The notes under the pieces are model-generated. The model was not told the origin of the DNA and did not search any database. It saw only the letters and a program-made list of their open reading frames with translations. A stretch of DNA of 42,524 bases, from the NCBI GenBank assembly GCA_017459665.1, contig JAFUCN010000102.1:1-42524 (forward strand). The letters run 5' to 3'. How positions within the stretch are numbered: position 1 is the first letter of the stretch; every line of letters begins with the position of its first letter. A program made the position numbers and the translations under genes. This DNA comes from Methanobrevibacter sp. Its GTDB lineage: Archaea; Methanobacteriota; Methanobacteria; Methanobacteriales; Methanobacteriaceae. Below, in pieces: positions 15,646-23,884 of this stretch.

Positions 15646-16197
15646 CTATTTTTTATCGTAAAGAAGTCCGCCAACGAATATCAAATATTCCGGCAGCTTA
15701 CCGTCTTTTGCATATTGAATTTTAAAACCGAAAATATCTTCGATTGACTTATCCACATCTCCGCCAAGAGCCTCTATCGGATATCTCATCTTAAATGGCA
15801 TCTTGCACGGCATGCCGAATTCCCTTGTACATCTCATGCACAGGTTGCATTTGCCCAAAAACAATCCTAAAGAGTCTTCGCTTTCAAGGGCGTATATTTC
15901 ATTCATCAGTTTCACTTTCATGCGCTCAAAGCGTTTCAAAATGAATTCAAGCTCCTTTTCCTCAAAGGTATGATCCAGCTCCTCCTCGGAAAAGTCTATT
16001 TTGAATGCTATGATTTTAAGCTTGTTGTATGAATTCCATATATCATCAACGTCAAAGTCAAAGGGAGGATAGTTCCAGTTGTATCCGAGCATCTCCTGCT
16101 CTTCTATGCACAGTTTTGAGAATTTCTCAAAATCCACATACTTTTCATAATACTCCCCAACATCAACATCAGCGGTTAGCTTTGTAATCTCTGACAT
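15646..16197 (-). CDS. DUF2284 cysteine-rich metal-binding protein
   Basis: A 183-residue protein with a C-terminal cysteine cluster CNLCMRCTREFGMPC followed by RYPIEALGGDVDKSI, the layout of DUF2284 proteins, which are predicted to bind metal or an Fe-S cluster. Function is not established. The N-terminal ~110 residues are charged and helical. It precedes npdG in the same direction and may be co-transcribed with it. The start at 16197 is the first ATG; the upstream ribosome binding site is weak. Confidence 0.78.
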   Translation of the reverse strand: MSEITKLTADVDVGEYYEKYVDFEKFSKLCIEEQEMLGYNWNYPPFDFDVDDIWNSYNKLKIIAFKIDFSEEELDHTFEEKELEFILKRFERMKVKLMNEIYALESEDSLGLFLGKCNLCMRCTREFGMPCKMPFKMRYPIEALGGDVDKSIEDIFGFKIQYAKDGKLPEYLIFVGGLLYDKK

Positions 16198-16279
16198 GAT
16201 TAAATATTTAAAAATAAAACATTATAAAAGTTACTAAAATGAAAAAATTCGAAGCAATTCAATGTATTTGGACTTTAAT

Positions 16280-17644
16280 TCACCTTATCAAGTGTTGACC
16301 AGGATTTAGGAAATCATCCAAAAATTCTAAAAATTCCATATCATCAATTTCATCAATGCTTATAAACTTATGAGTTTTGATAAGTGTTTTTTTGAGGTTT
16401 TTTCCAACCTTAATCAGTCCAATGTGTTCAGCGGTAAAGATATGATTTATCAAATCGCCGACATAGGTAAATTCCCTTTTTTGTGTGTGAACTAAATAGT
16501 CACCTTGAATATAACAGTTTTCATGTTCATATTTTGTTGCGAAGTTTACACATGCCTGATTGATGAACACTTTAGGGCCTTTGTTGATTTTAACATTGTT
16601 CAAATGGGATGATGCCATTTCCAAAAGTATTACTGCAGTTGACTTTTCATCGCTCCAATAATCCGCCTTGAAAACATTGAATTCCTCATCGTTGAGCTTT
16701 CTTTCAAGTGCTTCGCATGTCTTTCTGAGTTGTGGATGCAATGTATCTAAAGGAATGTCCGGAATGTCAAAGCTGATGGCAATTACCTCACCGTTTCTTT
16801 TGTCGAATTCCTCTAAGATATCATCCTTATTTAGATTTCTCTTTAATGGGTAAAAATAGTCTTTTTTATTGTCTGAATTTAAGTAGTTACGTGCTGACTG
16901 GATAAATTCGGCCATTTTTTCCAATCTTAAGGCTGCACCTACATTACGGTTCATGTCTGTTGGATCTATTACAATCAATGGATCTTTAAACAGTTTGGAA
17001 GTTCCATAGTTTTCCAAATCTATGCTTTGCCCGTGACTCCACTTGATGGCTGCCTTCAATGTATTTTCAAAAGTGCCGTAATGAATTATAAGCAGCTCGC
17101 ACAGATATCCTGCAAATCCTCCCACCTTAAACTCGGAGCCGTATGTTCCGGTCATTGCCATGAAGCGTTTTAAAAGAAGCACTTCATCCTGTTGGCTTTC
17201 AGATAAATTCGCCTTAACATAGCGAGTATGCAGAATGGTTCTGTCCACAGCTGATTTGAGCTGGCTTCCGTCTTCGATTTCATAGCATGGAACCATATCA
17301 ACTTCAAAACCGTCAATTTCTGCTGTAACATATGGATGAGAAGCAAAATGGTGTGAAGCCTCACCCTTGAAATGGCTGCTGCATTTATGGGCAAGATACA
17401 AACCCTTTTCTTTTAGATACTGCTTGTCGGTATCCAGAGGAAATGCAATGAATATGTCAATGTCTGATTTTCCTTTTAAGGCTGTGTTTTTAGCTACAGA
17501 ACCAACTAAAGTTACCTTTGCATCAATATCTTTTTTGCTGCAGGTTTTCTGCAAGTAATTGATTAATTTGCGGGCAACCCTATTTATCTCCCGACTTTCC
17601 TCCAAACTAGGTTTTATATCCTTTAAAATTAAATCATAATCCAT
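16280..17644 (-). CDS. cca: CCA tRNA nucleotidyltransferase, archaeal class I
   Basis: Adds or repairs the 3'-terminal CCA of tRNA. The nucleotidyltransferase signature is LVGSVAKNTALKGKSDIDIFIAF with the catalytic Asp pair, and a third acidic residue in EIDGFEVDMVPCY. The length (454 aa) fits the archaeal enzyme, including the central and tail domains. ATG 17644 (MDYDLILKDIK) is preferred to TTG 17659, because the latter lies inside thpR and the ATG follows GTGAT. The gene starts 4 bp after the thpR stop codon. Confidence 0.95.
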   Translation of the reverse strand: MDYDLILKDIKPSLEESREINRVARKLINYLQKTCSKKDIDAKVTLVGSVAKNTALKGKSDIDIFIAFPLDTDKQYLKEKGLYLAHKCSSHFKGEASHHFASHPYVTAEIDGFEVDMVPCYEIEDGSQLKSAVDRTILHTRYVKANLSESQQDEVLLLKRFMAMTGTYGSEFKVGGFAGYLCELLIIHYGTFENTLKAAIKWSHGQSIDLENYGTSKLFKDPLIVIDPTDMNRNVGAALRLEKMAEFIQSARNYLNSDNKKDYFYPLKRNLNKDDILEEFDKRNGEVIAISFDIPDIPLDTLHPQLRKTCEALERKLNDEEFNVFKADYWSDEKSTAVILLEMASSHLNNVKINKGPKVFINQACVNFATKYEHENCYIQGDYLVHTQKREFTYVGDLINHIFTAEHIGLIKVGKNLKKTLIKTHKFISIDEIDDMEFLEFLDDFLNPGQHLIR

Positions 17645-17648
17645 GAAA

Positions 17649-18206
17649 TCACAATTCAAATACTCTAATATCTTCGTAAATTGGTCCTGACGGTGTTAAA
17701 GTTGATTTTTTAAGTGAAATTCTCTCAACTTTCATCTCGCCAATATCAATATCCTCAAACTTTTCAATAGTTGATTTGACCTGGGATTTGTTTTTGACTG
17801 ACTTCATACGCCCTATGGTCAGATGGGTTGAGAATTTCCTGTCCAAATCAAATCCTAACTTATGAAATTCCTTATCCAGCCTATCATGAAGGTCCCTGAT
17901 GGCGGCATCATCTTCAATGCCCACCCAGATGACCTTAATGCGGTTTTTATTTGGAAATGCACCGCAGCCCTTGATTTTAATGTTGAAAGGTTCTGCCTCA
18001 GATACTACACCAGCTATCTTTTCTTCAAGCAAGTTTAAGCCGTTGGTGTCGATATCACCGAAAAACTTTAAGGTTAGATGTAGGTTTGCAAGTTCCACAT
18101 ACTTGATTCTGGTATCGATCTGTTTGAATTCCTTTATAATCTTGTTAATTTTCGGCTTTAAATCATCATCCAAATCAATAGCTAAAAAGGCCCGTACCTG
18201 TGACAT
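17649..18206 (-). CDS. thpR: RNA 2',3'-cyclic phosphodiesterase
   Basis: A 185-residue 2H phosphoesterase. Both catalytic motifs are present: HLTLKFFGD (His43, Thr45) and HLTIGRMKS (His128, Thr130). It opens RNA 2',3'-cyclic phosphates, and archaeal homologues were first described as 2'-5' RNA ligases acting on tRNA halves. The neighbourhood with cca, four bases apart, supports a role in tRNA end processing. Length is typical. Confidence 0.94.
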   Translation of the reverse strand: MSQVRAFLAIDLDDDLKPKINKIIKEFKQIDTRIKYVELANLHLTLKFFGDIDTNGLNLLEEKIAGVVSEAEPFNIKIKGCGAFPNKNRIKVIWVGIEDDAAIRDLHDRLDKEFHKLGFDLDRKFSTHLTIGRMKSVKNKSQVKSTIEKFEDIDIGEMKVERISLKKSTLTPSGPIYEDIRVFEL

Positions 18207-18215
18207 TCAATCCCC

Positions 18216-19346
18216 TCACTGTTCAATGATTGTCTCATCAATAGCTATTCCAAAGTGGCGTGCATTGGTTTCAACATACACCTTAACCTTGTCGCCAGGT
18301 TTTATTTCAGCTACTGATAAAGGTTCATTGTCTCCATCGACAATCCTGATTGTTTCTGCATTTTGAAGAAGAGTTCTAATAGTTTGTCCTTCATATTCGG
18401 CTTCGATTAAAATCAATGGCCTTCTCTCGATTTTGCTTCTTCCCACATAAGCGGTTCTTGTTTCACCTTCGGTGTTTACTATAAGAACCTCATCGCCTGC
18501 AACAAGCTCTGATAGGTATCTTGTCTTGTTTCCCGGAACCATTACGTAAGCCTGAACAGGACCTGCGTTAACCCTGAATGGCCTTGATGCTACATATTCA
18601 CTTTCAAGACTTTCTGAGTGAACCAGAAACATTGACTTTGAATATGAACCTATAAGCATTCCTTCACCTGGCTTCATCATGTCGGTTGTATCGACACATA
18701 CCCTGTCTCCTGAACCCAATGGTTTTACATTGGTGACTGTTGCCACTTTAAGTTCGTATTTTACCTGTGAAGCCTTTACGACTTCTTCTGCTATCTTTTT
18801 GGTTTGGTTGAAGTCATTTGCTTCAAATATAACACCATCGGTTCCGTGCTCCAATGTTTCAAGTGCAACCTTAGCGCCGTCAAGGTCACGTACCGCTGCG
18901 ATTATTTCAACATCGACCTTCTGCAAATCTGCAATGATGTTTTCAAGTGGAATGATGGTCCAGTCTGTTCCCACAAGAATGATATAATCCACAATTGAAC
19001 CTAACTTAACTGCAAGCTGTTCGTGAGCCTTGTCAGTAATTTTTATATAAGCACATACTGTTTTTCCTTCGCTTTTTGCCTTTTTGGCTGCTGCAATGTC
19101 TGCTGAATCGGAAAAGTCATCATTCAGCTCCAAAAAGCCGTCGCCTTCACCGTTGATACCTACCAGAAATATGTCAGCGTCATCCCTGTTTGCAATGATT
19201 TTAACGTTACCGAGTTTTCTGATTTGCTCAACATCATCCAAATCCAGAACGTGGTCGATTCCTGATTCAAGTGCTGTGGTAATCATTTCCTTTTTATCAT
19301 CCCACAACTCGTCAGGAGTGCTTATCCAGGCAAATTTGTTTTCCAT
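18216..19346 (-). CDS. 3-dehydroquinate synthase II (archaeal)
   Basis: A 376-residue NAD-dependent enzyme converting 2-amino-3,7-dideoxy-D-threo-hept-6-ulosonate to 3-dehydroquinate, the second step of the alternative archaeal entry to aromatic amino acids. Recognised by [18 protein letters not shown] at the N-terminus, VVKASQ and [28 protein letters not shown] in the middle, and [18 protein letters not shown] 19346 is used in preference to TTG 19349, with AGGTGG upstream. It follows the aldolase-type partner by 8 bp, forming a two-gene operon. Known as aroB' in Methanococcus. Confidence 0.95.
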   Translation of the reverse strand: MENKFAWISTPDELWDDKKEMITTALESGIDHVLDLDDVEQIRKLGNVKIIANRDDADIFLVGINGEGDGFLELNDDFSDSADIAAAKKAKSEGKTVCAYIKITDKAHEQLAVKLGSIVDYIILVGTDWTIIPLENIIADLQKVDVEIIAAVRDLDGAKVALETLEHGTDGVIFEANDFNQTKKIAEEVVKASQVKYELKVATVTNVKPLGSGDRVCVDTTDMMKPGEGMLIGSYSKSMFLVHSESLESEYVASRPFRVNAGPVQAYVMVPGNKTRYLSELVAGDEVLIVNTEGETRTAYVGRSKIERRPLILIEAEYEGQTIRTLLQNAETIRIVDGDNEPLSVAEIKPGDKVKVYVETNARHFGIAIDETIIEQ

Positions 19347-19354
19347 CAAACCAC

Positions 19355-20146
19355 CTATTTGAGGAATTCTAAAGCTTCTTCAACTTCCAAGTCATGGTGG
19401 ACTACTTCAGAAATTGCCCTTGTGATTTTACCAGGGTTTTCAGCCTGGAACAGGTTACGTCCGAATGCAACGCCTGCACCGCCGACTTCAAGAGAATCCT
19501 TAACCATTTGCAACAATTCTTCATCGGTTTCAACTTTAGGACCGCCTGCAATTACAACGGGTACGATTGCTCCTTCAACAACTTCCTTGAATGAATCAGG
19601 ATCACCAGTATAATTAGTTTTTACAATGTCAACTCCAAGTTCAGAACCTACACGTGCAGCGTGTTTTACAAACTCGACGTCATGTTCGTTTTCAACCTTT
19701 TGTCCACGTGGGTACATCATTGCCAAAAGAGGCATACCCCAGTAGTCACAGGTTTCAGCTATTTCACCAAGTTCCTGAAGCATCTGACTTTCGGTATCAG
19801 AACCAAGGTTTACGTGAATTGATACGGCATCTGCCCCAAGCTGGATTGCCTTTTCAACGCTTGTTACTGTAACCTTATCATTTGGGTCAGGTGCAAGAGA
19901 AGTACTTGCGGATAAGTGTACGATAAGACCTATATCTTCCCCGTAACCACGGTGGCCTTGTTTTACAATACCTTTGTGCATTAATATTGCGTCTGCTCCT
20001 CCCTGGGAGATGCTTTCGACTGTTTCGTCCATGTCAATAATTCCTGGAATAGGACCGCTTGATACACCATGATCCATCGGTGCGATAACGGTTCTATGAG
20101 TATTTCTGTTAATGATTCTTTCTAAACGAATCTTTTTACCTATCAT
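19355..20146 (-). CDS. 2-amino-3,7-dideoxy-D-threo-hept-6-ulosonate synthase
   Basis: A 263-residue class I aldolase of the FbaB/LacD type, making the first intermediate of the archaeal shikimate pathway from a deoxy-ketohexose phosphate and aspartate semialdehyde. Motifs: [14 protein letters not shown] at the N-terminus, [18 protein letters not shown], the Schiff-base lysine in [11 protein letters not shown], and phosphate-binding VVIAGGPK and GRNLFQ. The start at 20146 has GAGGTTAG. First gene of the operon; called aroA' in Methanococcus. Confidence 0.95.
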   Translation of the reverse strand: MIGKKIRLERIINRNTHRTVIAPMDHGVSSGPIPGIIDMDETVESISQGGADAILMHKGIVKQGHRGYGEDIGLIVHLSASTSLAPDPNDKVTVTSVEKAIQLGADAVSIHVNLGSDTESQMLQELGEIAETCDYWGMPLLAMMYPRGQKVENEHDVEFVKHAARVGSELGVDIVKTNYTGDPDSFKEVVEGAIVPVVIAGGPKVETDEELLQMVKDSLEVGGAGVAFGRNLFQAENPGKITRAISEVVHHDLEVEEALEFLK

Positions 20147-20501
20147 AATCTAACCTCATTTATACTTATGGTTTATATTTCTCTAAATCAACATATATAA
20201 ATATTAATAGTACAGAAATGGACATTAATTAAAAAAAATAAATTAAAATTTAAAAATTTCTTAAAAATAAATATTATAAACTAAACAAATTTATAATTTT
20301 TAGAAAATGATATGAATAATTAATCCCAATAACTTCAATAAATTACCAAATCAATTTACTTTTTTAAAAAAATATTATATATGATTAACTTAACACACAA
20401 ACATCAATATTTACTTTTAAAAATAATTTTTTAAGCTTAAATCAATATTTAAAGAATCAAGAAACAAGTTTTAAATAATCAAAGAATTCATAATAATTTT
20501 T
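20147..20501. other. AT-rich intergenic region with divergent promoters
   Basis: A 355-bp non-coding stretch between two divergently transcribed genes. Apart from a TATA box for the aromatic operon (20194-20202) and a TTTAAATA box (about 20470-20477) for the GNAT gene, nothing is recognised. Confidence 0.7.
20194..20202 (-). promoter_or_regulatory. TATA box of the aromatic amino acid operon
   Basis: The minus strand reads ATTTATATA, close to the archaeal consensus TTTATATA, 48 bp upstream of the start codon. A start site ~25 nt downstream leaves a leader of about 22 nt with the ribosome binding site. Confidence 0.6.
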
Positions 20502-21086
20502 ATGAAAATCGAATACATTAAAGACAATTATTATTTTGAAACCTTGAATGAAGAACATGATTTAAGCGATTTTGATTGTGAAGATGAAGACCTGAATGAT
20601 TTTTTGAAAAATGATGCATTAAAGTTACAAAATTCAAAATTGAGCACTACTAAATTAGTAAAATGCGATGATGAAATTATTGGATTTGTTTCATTGTTAA
20701 CAGATGGTATCCTGATTAGGAATATAAGAAACAATGAAATTAAACTTGATATCAAAAATCAATTAAATATCAAGCATAAAAATAAATTGATTCCTGCAGT
20801 TAAAATAGGTAGACTTGCTTTAGATAAGAAATATACTAAAAAAGGATTAGGAACACACGTATTAAGAAGTATTTTAATCAGTTTAAAAGAATTATCTGAA
20901 AATAAAGTAGGTTTTCGTTTCATAGTTGTTGAAGGATATGCAAAAGCTTTAACTTTTTACATTGTTAAAAATGGCTTTGAAAACCTTAAAAAAGATGATG
21001 AAAAAATTAAAAACATTGATTTCATATCAAAAAGAGATCCTAAAAAAAAGTTTTATTTATATTTTGATTTAAAAGAATATTCGTAA
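20502..21086 (+). CDS. GNAT-family N-acetyltransferase
   Basis: A 194-residue acetyl-CoA-dependent acetyltransferase. AVKIGRLALDKKYTKKGLGT gives the beta4/acetyl-CoA-binding loop, and TFYIVKNGFENL matches the usual 'FY.k.GF' with its tyrosine. The N-terminal shape (a C-E-D-E-D-L-N-D-F-L segment followed by KLVKCDDEIIGFVSL) is like toxin-type GNATs of the TacT/AtaT group, in which tRNA is the target; that substrate is inferred only. Its 3' end faces a 46-aa gene on the other strand 8 bp away. Low-GC codon use and a long AT-rich flank suggest an accessory gene. Confidence 0.8.
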   Translation: MKIEYIKDNYYFETLNEEHDLSDFDCEDEDLNDFLKNDALKLQNSKLSTTKLVKCDDEIIGFVSLLTDGILIRNIRNNEIKLDIKNQLNIKHKNKLIPAVKIGRLALDKKYTKKGLGTHVLRSILISLKELSENKVGFRFIVVEGYAKALTFYIVKNGFENLKKDDEKIKNIDFISKRDPKKKFYLYFDLKEYS

Positions 21087-21094
21087 AAATGAAA

Positions 21095-21235
21095 TTACAA
21101 AGGTACATGCCTCTGTTCTTTCATTTCTTTAAATATTTGTTTTTTTCTTTTTGATAAAGGTTTTTCTAAGCTGTTTAAAAAGTCTTCGGCTTCTTTTCCA
21201 TACAAAATAGGAGTATCTCCAATAGGAGTTGCCAT
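21095..21235 (-). CDS. 46-aa small protein paired with the GNAT gene
   Basis: A 46-residue protein opening MATPIGDTPILYGKEAEDFL and ending KEQRHVPL. A strong ribosome binding site (GGAGGT, 21242-21247) lies 6 nt from the ATG, which makes it a credible gene despite its size. A short Pro/Thr start, a GKEAEDFL helix and a basic KRKKQ segment resemble, from memory, small proteins found next to GNAT acetyltransferases in archaea and bacteria. It could be an antitoxin for the GNAT, but it is convergent rather than in the same operon, which is unusual. Function unknown. Confidence 0.7.
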   Translation of the reverse strand: MATPIGDTPILYGKEAEDFLNSLEKPLSKRKKQIFKEMKEQRHVPL

Positions 21236-21366
21236 AGCATTACCTCCATGATTCAATTAAAAGATAATTTATCACATCTCATTTATATAATTTTTGATTT
21301 AGAATCCTTCAAAAATGATTTGGACATGAAAAATTGCTTTCATTTCCCCATACTATTTAAAATTAA

Positions 21367-21882
21367 CTATTTTTTCAAACTAGGAGTCCATAAATCAAAT
21401 TCCTTAATCAAAGGAGGAATTCCAGAATCATGGTAAGAGTCCAAAAATCCTTCATCTGAAACGTAATCTTCACCGCTACCCTGAGCACTGTTTAAAAATT
21501 CCAAAAGTCCACGGTTTCTGATTATTGTATGGGTTGGCTTGAATGTGCTGGACCAGATGTAAAAAACTTTAAAGGCAGTGTCCGGATGATATCCTCCACC
21601 TAAATCAATAGCAAGCACATCACATGACTGTGTTATCCTGAATACTTCAGCTATTACCTCATGAAGCCTCACATCACCTGAAATAAACTTCACTTCCTCC
21701 AGTTTGGCCATCTCATCAACTGCTTCTGGAGAGTTGTCAACTGCAATGACATTGCAGTCTTTAGATATCAGTCTGGTAGTGCCTCCCACATGACATCCCA
21801 GTTCGATTACGCAATCGCCGGGATTTGTCAATTCAAGCATGTCCTTTCTGTAGTTTTTTATATCGTAACTGAGTTTAATCAT
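21367..21882 (-). CDS. Class I SAM-dependent methyltransferase-like protein
   Basis: A 171-residue Rossmann-fold protein. The SAM-binding motif I is VIELGCHVGGTTRLI, and the acidic end of beta2 is NVIAVDNSPEA. GDVRLHE and LAIDLGGGYHPD follow at the positions of motifs II and III. The substrate is unknown. The start codon overlaps the pantoate kinase stop by 8 bp (ATGATTAA), so the two are translationally coupled; nothing more links them in function. Confidence 0.8.
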   Translation of the reverse strand: MIKLSYDIKNYRKDMLELTNPGDCVIELGCHVGGTTRLISKDCNVIAVDNSPEAVDEMAKLEEVKFISGDVRLHEVIAEVFRITQSCDVLAIDLGGGYHPDTAFKVFYIWSSTFKPTHTIIRNRGLLEFLNSAQGSGEDYVSDEGFLDSYHDSGIPPLIKEFDLWTPSLKK

Positions 21883-22720
21883 AAACTATCCCAATGTTGT
21901 TGAGTTTATCTATATGCAAGCCTTCAATGTCTAAACTTTTGAAGGCATCTTCATCATATGCAAATGCAAATGCAGTATTTCCAAGCATTGCCATGGAACT
22001 TCCCAAAATATCACTCGAAGAATTAAAATGCTCAATCAGATTTCCAACATCGTCTGACACCAGTTTTGTCTCATGGCAAAATCTGTTTGAAAAAGCCAAA
22101 AAATTCTCCAAGGTAGGTTCCGCTTCAAACATTTCAAGATATTTAAGGCCTGACTTTGAAATGGCCTGCTTATGCACAGGATTTTGTATAATGCTTGAAG
22201 TTTCAATACCTCCGAATGTTTTCCAGGCAATGCAAACGTCCTTTCTAAATGATTTTATCTCACCAATGCCTGGAGCTCCCGGTGAAGTTCTCAAAACCAG
22301 CCCTTTGCCGGTTTGTGCAATTACATCCCCCAATCCGGCTCCAAGATTGACTTCAGCCATATGGGCAATCTGACCGCATAATTCCAGAGAATAACCCAAA
22401 TTCAAAAATTCATTCAATGCCAAAGTAAGACTTAAGGCTGAAGCTGCAGATGTTCCAAAACCTGCACCGATTGGAAGCTGAATGTCCTGTGCGATTTTAA
22501 AATTAGTTTCAATATCCAAAATGGACAATACCTCATTGATGACAGTGAAATCGCCCTGATTGACATCAATTTCAAGTTTGTCACTTTCAGATACTGTTGT
22601 CTTAACTCCCTTTGAAAGTAAAAAACCAACGCCACATGACCCCCTCTTTAATGAAACGCTGTGCTCTTCAACTGTAAAAAAGCCGGTAATGTGGCCTGGT
22701 ACAAAAACACTATTAGACAT
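21875..22720 (-). CDS. Pantoate kinase (archaeal CoA pathway, GHMP family)
   Basis: A 281-residue GHMP-family kinase phosphorylating pantoate, the archaeal replacement for pantothenate kinase order in coenzyme A synthesis. The ATP-binding loop is PIGAGFGTSAASALS; the N-terminal VFVPGHITGFFTVEEHS and GSCGVGFLLSKGV are characteristic of archaeal pantoate kinases, and VNLGAGLGDVIAQTGKG is the third motif. Length is standard. Upstream coupling is not seen; downstream it overlaps the methyltransferase. Confidence 0.92.
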   Translation of the reverse strand: MSNSVFVPGHITGFFTVEEHSVSLKRGSCGVGFLLSKGVKTTVSESDKLEIDVNQGDFTVINEVLSILDIETNFKIAQDIQLPIGAGFGTSAASALSLTLALNEFLNLGYSLELCGQIAHMAEVNLGAGLGDVIAQTGKGLVLRTSPGAPGIGEIKSFRKDVCIAWKTFGGIETSSIIQNPVHKQAISKSGLKYLEMFEAEPTLENFLAFSNRFCHETKLVSDDVGNLIEHFNSSSDILGSSMAMLGNTAFAFAYDEDAFKSLDIEGLHIDKLNNIGIVYD

Positions 22721-22745
22721 ATAAATTAATTTGTTTTTAAGTTAA

Positions 22746-23291
22746 TTAAAATTTTTGACCTATTTCATATGCCTTTTTGAGTTTTTCTTCTTTTTTGTCG
22801 GCATCACCGATGAACTTGACGCCTGGAACTTCCAATGTCTCGATAAATTCAAGTTCAGTGTTGTTTAAAAAGGGCTGTGCTTCAGTTAACTTGATATAAG
22901 TCTCATATATATCGGTTCCGGGATATGCATGGGTGAATATCATGGCGGCCTTACCGTCAAACTTCTTGTCCGGATTGTTGAAAATTGAATAGAACCTGTC
23001 GACAATTGTCTTTGCCTGTGCTGTCATCTGACCGAAGTAGATTGGTGAAGCTAGAATCACACCTGCACCTTCAGCCAATTGATTGATGATTTCTGCACCG
23101 TCATCCTCAAAGCGACAGTCATTACCTTTAGCACAGATTTCACAGCCGCTGCAAGGGTTGATATCCATCTTATCCAAGAAGTATTTTTTGACTTCATGGC
23201 CGTTGTCTTCAGCACCCTTAATCATTTCATCCAAAACACGATTAGTGTTTCCTTTTTTACGCGGACTTGCCTGCAGGGCTAAAATTTTCAT
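22746..23291 (-). CDS. Iron-sulfur flavoprotein (Isf-like), flavodoxin fold
   Basis: A 181-residue FMN-binding protein. ASPRKKGNTNRVL is the phosphate loop of the NADPH-dependent FMN reductase fold. Cys47-x2-Cys50-x2-Cys53-x5-Cys59 (CSGCEICAKGNDC) is the compact [4Fe-4S] motif of archaeal iron-sulfur flavoproteins, which reduce oxygen and peroxide to water with electrons from ferredoxin. ILASPIYFGQMTAQAK is the isoalloxazine contact. It sits 13 bp from the flavodoxin gene and near fprA, consistent with a redox/oxygen-defence cluster. Confidence 0.88.
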   Translation of the reverse strand: MKILALQASPRKKGNTNRVLDEMIKGAEDNGHEVKKYFLDKMDINPCSGCEICAKGNDCRFEDDGAEIINQLAEGAGVILASPIYFGQMTAQAKTIVDRFYSIFNNPDKKFDGKAAMIFTHAYPGTDIYETYIKLTEAQPFLNNTELEFIETLEVPGVKFIGDADKKEEKLKKAYEIGQKF

Positions 23292-23304
23292 GATTTCACC
23301 TCAA

Positions 23305-23811
23305 TCATTCCTTAATCCATGCTGAAACCAGATCCTTTGCACTGCCAACATTGGCTCCAGGAATTGAAAGGCCTTTTTTGATATCAGCACCTGCACATAA
23401 TTTTTTAATGTCTCTTGCACTTGAACCGAAACCTGACCCTTCATGTGTAACGAACGGTTTTACGGTTTTTCCGGAAAAGTCAAGCTGTTCTAGCTGGGTA
23501 AACATCGCCATTGGCAGTGTTCCCCACCAGTTTGGAAAACCAATGTATATTGTATCGTAAGAGGAAATGTCATCCAATGTCTCTTTGATTTCAGGTCTTG
23601 CCCCATCCTGCTGTTCCTTTTTGGCAACGTCAATGCATTGCATATAGTCTGCAGGATATTCAACTGCAGGTTCGACTTTAAACAAGTCAGCCCCAGACAA
23701 TTCCTGAATATATTCAGCTATCACTTCTGTGTTTCCTTTTTCTATGTTTTTAAGTTGTCCTCCGAAGTAGTTTTCACCGCTTCTTGAAAAGTAAATTACT
23801 AAATCAGCCAT
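23305..23811 (-). CDS. Flavodoxin
   Basis: A 168-residue flavodoxin. The phosphate loop YFSRSGENYFGG and the isoalloxazine-binding segments GFPNWWGTLPMAMF and THEGSGFGSS are clear. No cysteine cluster, so it is probably a simple electron carrier or a small flavin reductase. It stands between fprA and the iron-sulfur flavoprotein, all leftward, with 65 bp to fprA. Start at 23811 follows GGTGATATGG. Confidence 0.9.
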   Translation of the reverse strand: MADLVIYFSRSGENYFGGQLKNIEKGNTEVIAEYIQELSGADLFKVEPAVEYPADYMQCIDVAKKEQQDGARPEIKETLDDISSYDTIYIGFPNWWGTLPMAMFTQLEQLDFSGKTVKPFVTHEGSGFGSSARDIKKLCAGADIKKGLSIPGANVGSAKDLVSAWIKE

Positions 23812-23853
23812 ATCATCACCTTAATTGTTGTAATCTTCAACATTTTATAATCT

Positions 23854-23884
23854 AAAAAAAATAAGAATAGAAAAATCTATTCTT
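23854..23884 (-). terminator. Terminator after fprA
   Basis: Perfect 9-bp stem AAGAATAGA/TCTATTCTT with a 4-nt T loop (minus strand), then A and eight T residues. The fprA stop codon TAG lies inside the stem. This is one of the best terminators in the window and separates fprA from the downstream flavodoxin. Confidence 0.7.
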
